NCBI GenBank assembly: GCA_003013855.2
Contig: PVNU02004155.1
Span: 1,984,001 to 2,048,000, forward strand
Reading direction: 5' to 3'
Length of the DNA: 64,000 nt
Source of the DNA: Liriodendron chinense
Taxonomy: Eukaryota > Streptophyta > Magnoliopsida > Magnoliales > Magnoliaceae
Positions within the stretch are counted from its first letter, which is position 1. Every line of letters begins with the position of its first letter. Below, one piece after another: positions 57,515-64,000 of this stretch. The position numbers and the translations under genes are program-made. Under the pieces are notes generated by a model. The model worked only from the letters and a program-made list of their open reading frames with translations, made no database searches and was not told the DNA's origin.

Positions 57515-58470
57515 GTACTCAAGGCGCTTCTAGCAGCATGTGAACATGTTCTCAGTAAGTGAGAGAGAGATTAGGTTCAGGGTCTGTCCACTAGTTAGGC
57601 TGAGGTTACATTTGTATGAGAACAATGGGTGGAACAAAAAATATGGGTGGGGACCCACATTCAACGTACATGTGTGCCCAACCTGATGAGCAGACAACCT
57701 TAGCTTTTAATGTGCTGGGTTGGCATGTCCTCAAAGTGCTGTAGCATACGAGCACAGACGTAAGTTTTGTTATGTTTTTGTCGGAAATCATCTATACATA
57801 TGCATTATTAAAGGACATGGGAAGGGTTCTAAACCAAAATAACAGGGTACTTAATTGGAGTTGAAGCCGTGTGCTTGGAGACTTGCTTTCTATGGAACCA
57901 GATTCCGTTAAGGCCCTGACATTACGTGACAACAGCACATGGCCAAATGAAATCTCGCCACATCAAGGCCTCACTGTTTCCCCGGCCTCACCAAATCCAG
58001 TTCAGCTTTATACAGGGTTTAGGATATAGGCCCAAAGTAAAGAGATTTAAAAAATTGGTGATGACTCTTCCACCTAAGAAATTATTTAGTTTCAAGGAAG
58101 CTATAGTTTCCATAGATTAGCATAACCAAGAACTTACACTAAGCAGTATGCCCTCATACCATGACTATTTTACTTTTAACCATCCATTTGATAGCAGTCA
58201 ATTGGATGGTTAAGATCACTTGATCAGCGTGGTTTTAGAGAGATGATCAGTTTACAATATTTCTAACAGATTGGACGGTCTTGACAGACGTATGTGGCAT
58301 TCACATACGAGGATGAATCAACACCATTTTCCACCTCCACACACAAAAAGAAAGGCGCTGCTGCACATGTGGAGATGGTGCACTGATCTGAACCATCAAT
58401 TTTCTTAGTGATAGTTATGTATGTATGGTCCAATAACAACAGTTCAATGATGATGATACTCACCTAGCCG
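57515..58470. other. Intergenic, no gene seen
   Basis: No domain-bearing frame or clear repeat ends. Some low-copy-looking sequence. Confidence 0.4.
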
Positions 58471-58474
58471 CTAA

Positions 58475-58682
58475 GGGGGCATTTGGATCGTAAGTTACTT
58501 AAGATAAGCTACTTATGCCTTAAGAAGCTTATCTTGATTTCTACTTATTAACGATTAAGTAACTTCAAATAAAAAAGCTACTTATAATTGACCATAAACC
58601 AAACTTACTTATCTTAGATAAGTTACTTATCTACTGCTGTAAGTAGCAAAAGGAACTTATTTAGCAGTATCCAAACGGGCCC
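58475..58682. mobile_element. Tourist-like (PIF/Harbinger) MITE, second copy
   Basis: Left end GGGGGCATTTGGATCG and right end ATCCAAACGGGCCC; TAA flanks it at 58472-58474 and 58683-58685. Its interior matches the 22203 copy in reverse orientation, including TCTACTGCTGTAAGTAG. 208 bp. Confidence 0.78.
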
Positions 58683-58892
58683 TAAAAGTTCTATTTTCAA
58701 TACTGCACACTCATCTGACTGTTGGACTGGTCCATTCAGCATAAATCTATTACAGTGGGGCTTAAAGCCTAGCATGTTAGCCTAAATGAAGAAAAAGCCA
58801 TAGAGGGAGGACGTACTTGCCAGAGAGGAATTGCTTTTTACTCTCAATGTCTGTATTTATATCGTTACATGAGTCAGCTAATGCAGCACACG

Positions 58893-59130
58893 CAGTAATA
58901 AACATTAACCATCAATGATAAAAATAATAATAATAATAAATAAAAATAAAATAAATAAAAAATCAAGCAACATCCCCTCAAGGAATATAACCCAAGATCA
59001 GTAATAAACATTAACCATCAATGATTAAAAAAATCAAATAACAAAATCACAGTAATAAACATTAGCCATCGATGATTTTAAAAAAAATATCGAGCAACAA
59101 AATCACAGTAATAAACATTGACTGTGATTT
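58893..59130. repeat. CAGTAATAAACATT tandem repeat
   Basis: CAGTAATAAACATT begins at 58893, 58999, 59050 and 59106, followed in the first three by ARCCATCRATGAT. The two central units are 51 and 56 bases. It lies in the 3' flank of MSRA5. Confidence 0.8.
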
Positions 59131-59352
59131 AAATTAAAAATAAAAATAAAAAAATTTCAAGACCCATTCCTTCAAACAACAAAAGGAAACCAGCGAAAGC
59201 ATGGATAGCATACAACAATCAGCTACTGATTTTCTGTTTCTTTTTCTTTTTTAATCCCCTCTCACAGCTTATAATTTAAAGAAATAGTCACAGAAACAAG
59301 CAATTCTCCATACCTAATGGATTCCTTGCATGTCATCCGCATCACATGTGCA

Positions 59353-60111
59353 CTACACTTCTCTCAACACCGGCCAACCTTTTCTAAGGATGTCGTCGAT
59401 CTTTGCATCAATCTGCTTTTGGATCTTCAGTGGGCAAAGTTCTGCAGCATAGCTATTTAGTTTTGTTGCCAAGGTCGACCTCATGAGCTCCTCATCTGCC
59501 ATATGTCCAATCAGCTGCAGCAGAAATGGTTTTCTCTTCAGCTCAAATTTCTGATGATCAGATTCTGCTGGATAGAAAGTTCCCAGTTGCTGAATTTGTG
59601 TAGTTACAATGGTGCTTTTTGTTTTGGTTTGTTCCTTTCCTTTACTTGCAGAAGCCAACCTTGCCTCCTCGATTCCATCAGTGAAGATTATCGATCTATA
59701 TTGATTGCCAACATCAGGACCTTGGCCGAAAACTTGCCTAGAATCATGACTAGACCAGAAGACATCCAAAAGCTGCTTGAATTGTATCAACTTCGGATCA
59801 TATTCAATCTGAACGGATTCGGCGTGATCTCCTAAGCTTCTAAACTCGGGATTGATCTTAGATCCACCAGCATAACCAACGGTTGTACGGATCACACCGG
59901 GCAAGCATCCGAAAATTGCTTCGGATCTCCAGAAGCTCCCAAGAGCAAAAACAGCCACCTTAAGAGGCCGGTTTGGGTCATTGGGGATAGCACTTTGTTC
60001 CAAGTACATCTGACGATCCGGCAATCGGATGGCGAGAGATTGCTGAGCCATGAGGATGATGCTGAGAAGAGCAAAACGTAGAGGAAGAAAATCGCTCTTC
60101 AGGACCTCCAT
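59353..60111 (-). CDS. MSRA5: Peptide methionine sulfoxide reductase A5
   Basis: A 252-residue protein in one exon, minus strand. Residues 1-27 are hydrophobic and end in SLAIR, fitting a secretory signal peptide as in plant MSRA5. The MsrA fold is evident: FALGSFWRSEAIFG (56-69), GYAGGSKINPEFRSLGDHAE (79-98), SVQIEYDP, DVFWSSHDSRQVFGQGPDVG (116-135), NQYRS, and HQKFEL. The family's catalytic GCFW is GSFW here, with Ser59 in place of Cys. The same substitution is in Arabidopsis MSRA5 (At2g18030), so it is a conserved feature and makes classical methionine sulfoxide reduction doubtful. Remaining cysteines are C69 and C226. The C-terminus (KIDDILRKGWPVLREV) also matches MSRA5. Substrate and localisation are not shown by sequence. 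Confidence 0.93.
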   Translation of the reverse strand: MEVLKSDFLPLRFALLSIILMAQQSLAIRLPDRQMYLEQSAIPNDPNRPLKVAVFALGSFWRSEAIFGCLPGVIRTTVGYAGGSKINPEFRSLGDHAESVQIEYDPKLIQFKQLLDVFWSSHDSRQVFGQGPDVGNQYRSIIFTDGIEEARLASASKGKEQTKTKSTIVTTQIQQLGTFYPAESDHQKFELKRKPFLLQLIGHMADEELMRSTLATKLNSYAAELCPLKIQKQIDAKIDDILRKGWPVLREV

Positions 60112-60470
60112 TCGCTTTTGTTCTAGGCTGATTTGATTAGGGAGGGAGGGAGGGAGGGAAGAGGATCAATGCATCGGGCGAGGGACATTCTACTTGCCGT
60201 GCTTTTTCATTTCCACCGTTGCATCTGTTTATTTTGGCCCCACACCTAACCAGGATTAAAAAAGAAATGAAGCTAAAATTACAGTAAGAGAATACACCAA
60301 ATCAAAGCCAAAAACTAAATCTAAAATCAATGCAAGAAACAAAACCCATATGAGAAAACACAAAATCAAGCCCAAAATTCTTGTAATTACATTACCCATA
60401 AAAAATAAAAATAAAAAATAAACACCAAGTCAAAACCCTACTAAAAATTCTCAACACAGAAAACCCTAAT
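60112..60470 (-). promoter_or_regulatory. MSRA5 upstream region
   Basis: A GGGA-repeat tract at about 60139-60160 (CCCT on the coding strand) is within 50 bases of the start codon. AT-rich sequence follows up to the foldback repeat. No clear TATA box was assigned. Confidence 0.3.
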
Positions 60471-60473
60471 CAA

Positions 60474-63400
60474 CATGCCAATCCATCGAAAAACCCAAAA
60501 CAGAAAGCCCTAAAAGGGTCGTTTGGATGGGAGTAAATGGGAGGAATTCACGTGAATGGGGTAAGAGGTGCATTTGGATGGGAGTAAATGTTAGTAAGGG
60601 GGTCGTTTGGGAGCTAGTAAATGGAATCAATTTCACATTTACTCCCATTTCAAGTGTAAATGACTTAATTGTGTTTGGATGAGAGTAAATGAAATGCATT
60701 GGAATCCAAAAATTCTGTTTGGATGGGAGAAAGTGGTTGGAATTGGATTGCATTGGAATTTTTCAATATATTCACAAGAACACATGTGATATCCCAAATT
60801 AGTGTACATATGTTGCATTTGACAGAATGATTGTAATAAGCCCATTGAAATATATAATTTAGGCAAAAATGAGAAAATTTCAAGCCTCAAGTGGGCCACA
60901 AAAACAAGGATCGCAAACAAGCAACTTGCCAACATTTTTTAACCATCCATTTAGATGGCCAACGTTTGGACAGTTTGGATCATTCTATTGGGGTAATTTT
61001 AGTGATGTAGCCAATAATTGGATTGTTTCGAAGTATCATCAGTGTGACATGTGTACGATGGACACATGCTTAACGACAGCTTTGTTTACTCGTGTGACTC
61101 TCCAAGAGAGCCCAAAAAGGCACTTCACCCCATTTACTCCCAAAGCTCTCCTCTTCCCAAGGATTTCAAATTAGCCCCCATTTACTCCCAATTCCATTTA
61201 CCTCCATTTGCTCCCATAAAAAAGCACCTCTTACCCCATTTACTCCCAATTCCTCCCATTTACTCCCATCCAAACCGCTAAATGGAATTGGGAATAGATG
61301 GGCTTATTTGAAATCCTGAGGAAGAGGAGAGATTTGGGAGATTGTTAAAAAAAAGGGAAAGATTTGGTAGTAAATGGTGTGAAATGCCTTCTTTGGCTCC
61401 CTTGGAAAGTCGCACAAGTAAACAAAGGTGTCAATATGTTACTAATCCGCCGTACACATGACACACTGATGATACACCAAAACAATTCAATTATAGGTTG
61501 CATCACTAAAATCACACCAATAGAATAATCCAAACTGTCCAAACATTGGCCATCGAAATGGACGGTAAAAAAGCATTGGCAAGTTGTGGTCGGAAACTGT
61601 CCAAACACAACTGAGGATTCCAATTTCCTATGAAATGCAATGTAAATGAGGCATCATTATCATTTCCAAGTGTTTGTTTAAACAGGAATTATAGCATATA
61701 AATCGAGAGTCAAATACACATGTAAAGGAAGTAGGTACAGTAAATTGTAGTCATTACATCTTCACATTATAACTATCATTTTTACAGTGATTTCTCGGTA
61801 AAACAAGCAATGTAGCAAAATCATCAGTGTAGTCATAATTGTGAAATGGATTTCATTTACCTCCATTTACAAGCTCCCAAATAAAAACCCGAAACCCTAA
61901 TGAAAACTCTACTAAAAAGCCTAATAAAAACCCTAGAAATTAAAAAATCCCAAAAAGAGAACCCAAATCAAAAATCTAATCTGCATGCCAATCCATCAAA
62001 AATCCTAAAACAGAAAAGTCCTATCGTTTGGATGGGAGTAAATGGGAGGAATTTGAAGTAAATGGCATAAGAGGTGTGTTTGGATGGGACTAAATGCCAA
62101 TAGGGCGCATCGTTTGGGAGCTAGTAAATGGAATACATTTCACGTTTACTCCCATTCCAAGTGGAAATGACTTACTCGGTTGTGTTTGGATGGGAGTAAA
62201 TGAAATGCATTGAAATCCAAAAATTCTGTTTGGATGGGAGAAAGTGGGAGGACTTGGAATGCATTGTAATTCTTCAATATATTCACAGGAACATATGTAA
62301 CATCTCAAATTAGCGTAAATATGTAATATTTGACAGAATGATTGTAATAAGCCCATTGAAATATATAATTTAGCGAAAAATGAGGAAACTCCAGGTCTCA
62401 AGTGGGCCACAAACACAAGGATCACAAACAAGCAACTTGCCAACATTTTTTAACCGTCCATTTAGATGGCTAACGATTGGACAGTTGGATCATTCTATTG
62501 GGGTGATTTTAGTAATTTAGCCAATAATTGGATTGTTTCGGAGTATCATCAGCATGCCACGTGTATGATGGACACGTATGTAACGACACCTTTGTTTACT
62601 CGTGCGATTCTCCAAGGAAGCCCAAAAAGGCATTTCACTCCAGTTTACTCCCAAAGCTCTCCTCTTCCTCAGGATTTCAAATTAGCCCCCATTTACTCCC
62701 AATTCCATTTACCTCCATTTGCTCCCATCAAAATGCACCTCTCACCCCATTTACTCCCAATTCCATTTACCTCCATTTGCTCCCATCAAAACGCACGTCT
62801 CAGCCCATTTACTCCCAATTCCATTTACCTCAATTTGCTCCCATCAAAACGCACCTCTTAAGTCTTACCCCATTTACTCCCAATTCGTCCCATTTACTCC
62901 CATCCAAACCCCTAAATGGAATTAGGAGTAAATAGGGCTTATTTGAAATCCTAAGGAAGAGGAGAGATTTGGGAGATTGTTCAAAAAAAAAAAAAAAAGG
63001 AGAGATTTGATAGTAAATGGTATGAAATGCCTTTTTTGGCTCCCTTGGAGAGTCGCACGAGAAAACAAAGGTGTCAATATGTTCCTAATCCGCCATACAC
63101 ATGATACTCTGATCATACACCGAAACAATTCAAGTATAGGTTGCATCACTAAAATCACACTAATAGAATGATCCAAACTGTCCAAACATTGGCCATCGAA
63201 ATGGATGGTAAAAAAGCATTGGCAAGTTGCCTGTTTGTGATCCTTTGTTTGTGGCTGACCCGAGGCTCAAGATTTCCTCTTCTTTTTTTTTTGCCAAAGT
63301 ATACATTTCAATGGGATAATTTCAATCAATCTGTCAAATATCACATATGTATACTAATTTTGGAAATTAAAGCTAATTTAGGATATCACATATGTTCTGT

Positions 63401-63931
63401 GAATATATTGAAGAATTCCAATGCATTCCAATTCCATCCATTTACTCCCATCCAAACAGCATATTTGAATTCCAGCACATTTCACTTACAAGCTACCAAA
63501 CACAACTGAGGATTCCATTTAGACTTGTTTTGAGGGCCTGTAAGGTTTTCCAATTTCCTATGAAATGCAATGTAAATGAGGCATCATTATCATTTCCAAG
63601 TGTTTGTTTAAACAGGAATTATAGCACATAAATCGAGAGTCAAATACACTTGTAAAGGAAATAGGTAAAGTAAATTGTAGTCATTACATCTTCACATTAT
63701 AATACTATCATTTTTACAGTGATTTCTCAGTGAAACAAGCAATGTAGCAAAATCATCATTGGCAGTCATAATTGTGAAATGGATTTCATTTACCTCCATT
63801 TACAAGCTCCCAAATAAAAACCCGTAACCCTAATGAAAACTCTACTAAAAAGCCTAATAAAAACCCTAGAAATTACAACCGTAGAAATTAAAAATCCCAA
63901 AACAGAGAACCCGAATCAAAACTCTAATCTA
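60474..63931. repeat. Two tandem copies of a long foldback repeat
   Basis: Unit 1 is 60474-61983 (1510 bp) and unit 2 is 61984-63931 (1948 bp); each starts CATGCCAATCCATC, and CATGCC recurs at 63932. Within each unit a left arm (starting GTTTGGATGGGAGTAAATGG) is followed by its reverse complement, for example CATTCTATTGGGGTGATTTT (about 62490) and AAAATCACACTAATAGAATG (about 63151). Unit 1 lacks part of the right arm (the segment equivalent to about 63230-63500), explaining the length difference. ORFs of up to 135 residues are translations of this repeat and are not taken as genes. Confidence 0.75.
62690..62900. repeat. About 60-bp tandem repeat at the foldback centre
   Basis: Three units containing CCATTTACTCCCAATTCCAT, then TTACCTCCATTTGCTCCCAT. 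The equivalent place in unit 1 (about 61180-61270) has about one and a half units. Confidence 0.8.
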
Positions 63932-64000
63932 CATGCCTATTCAAAAAAAAAAAAAAAAGCAGAAAACCCTAAACAGGTAATCAAAACCCTAATAAAGAAA

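Noticed and set aside
62090..62935. Several overlapping ORFs of 113-135 residues on both strands (60466-63631)
   Set aside because: They translate the foldback repeat and its 60-bp tandem units; the peptides are repeats of PFTPNSIYLHLLPSK-like words with no domain.

Overview
The window is plant nuclear DNA that is gene-poor and repeat-rich. I can support five protein-coding genes, all matching land-plant families I recognise: a CML3/CML7-type calmodulin-like protein, a CRM-domain RNA-binding protein of the At3g25440 type, a DYW-class PPR protein of the OTP80 type, a two-B-box protein of the BBX24/BBX25 type, and the peptide-methionine sulfoxide reductase MSRA5. The rest is mostly transposon-derived. 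Recurring foldback elements built on a GGGCCCAC...CCGTCC core, large introns full of MITEs and full-length angiosperm proteins suggest an early-diverging angiosperm such as a magnoliid. That placement is inference.

Layout. 1-5.8 kb: Ty3/Gypsy remnants (an LTR-like promoter block and a decayed gag). 5.8-8.4 kb: a repeat shared with 46.3 kb, then stacked MITEs forming the upstream region of the CML gene (8661-9125). 9.5-12.7 kb: Mutator-like foldback MITEs, an imperfect hairpin, and two hAT-type MITEs sharing one target site. 12.8-21.2 kb: the four-exon CRM gene; its introns hold a hairpin MITE, a 38-bp tandem repeat and a three-unit TRIM-like array with tRNA-Met primer-binding motifs. 22.2 kb: a Tourist-like MITE. 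23.6-25.5 kb: intronless PPR-DYW gene, minus strand. 25.5-30.9 kb: MITEs, an LTR-like block, a hAT element and degenerate tandem repeats. 30.9-33.6 kb: a compact Copia element with two 625-bp LTRs and only gag/protease coding capacity. 34.4-39.3 kb: the BBX gene, minus strand, with a one-base frameshift in exon 2 and a 372-bp tandem duplication next to that exon. 40.6-44.8 kb: more Mutator-like and hAT elements, some with perfect target-site duplications. 46-57 kb: retroelement debris including a decayed Tat-type Gypsy gag-pol (48.6-54.1 kb). 58.5 kb: second Tourist-like copy. 59.35-60.11 kb: MSRA5, minus strand. 60.5-63.9 kb: two tandem copies of a long foldback repeat.

The genes do not form a pathway and are independently transcribed. 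Themes: calcium signalling (CML), organellar RNA metabolism (CRM, PPR-DYW), light signalling (BBX) and redox or secretory function (MSRA5). The most useful observations concern gene integrity (BBX frameshift, CRM start, MSRA5 Ser for Cys, complete DYW on an OTP80-type protein) and the architecture of non-autonomous elements with exact 8- or 9-bp target duplications. I found no convincing new enzymatic or defence system.
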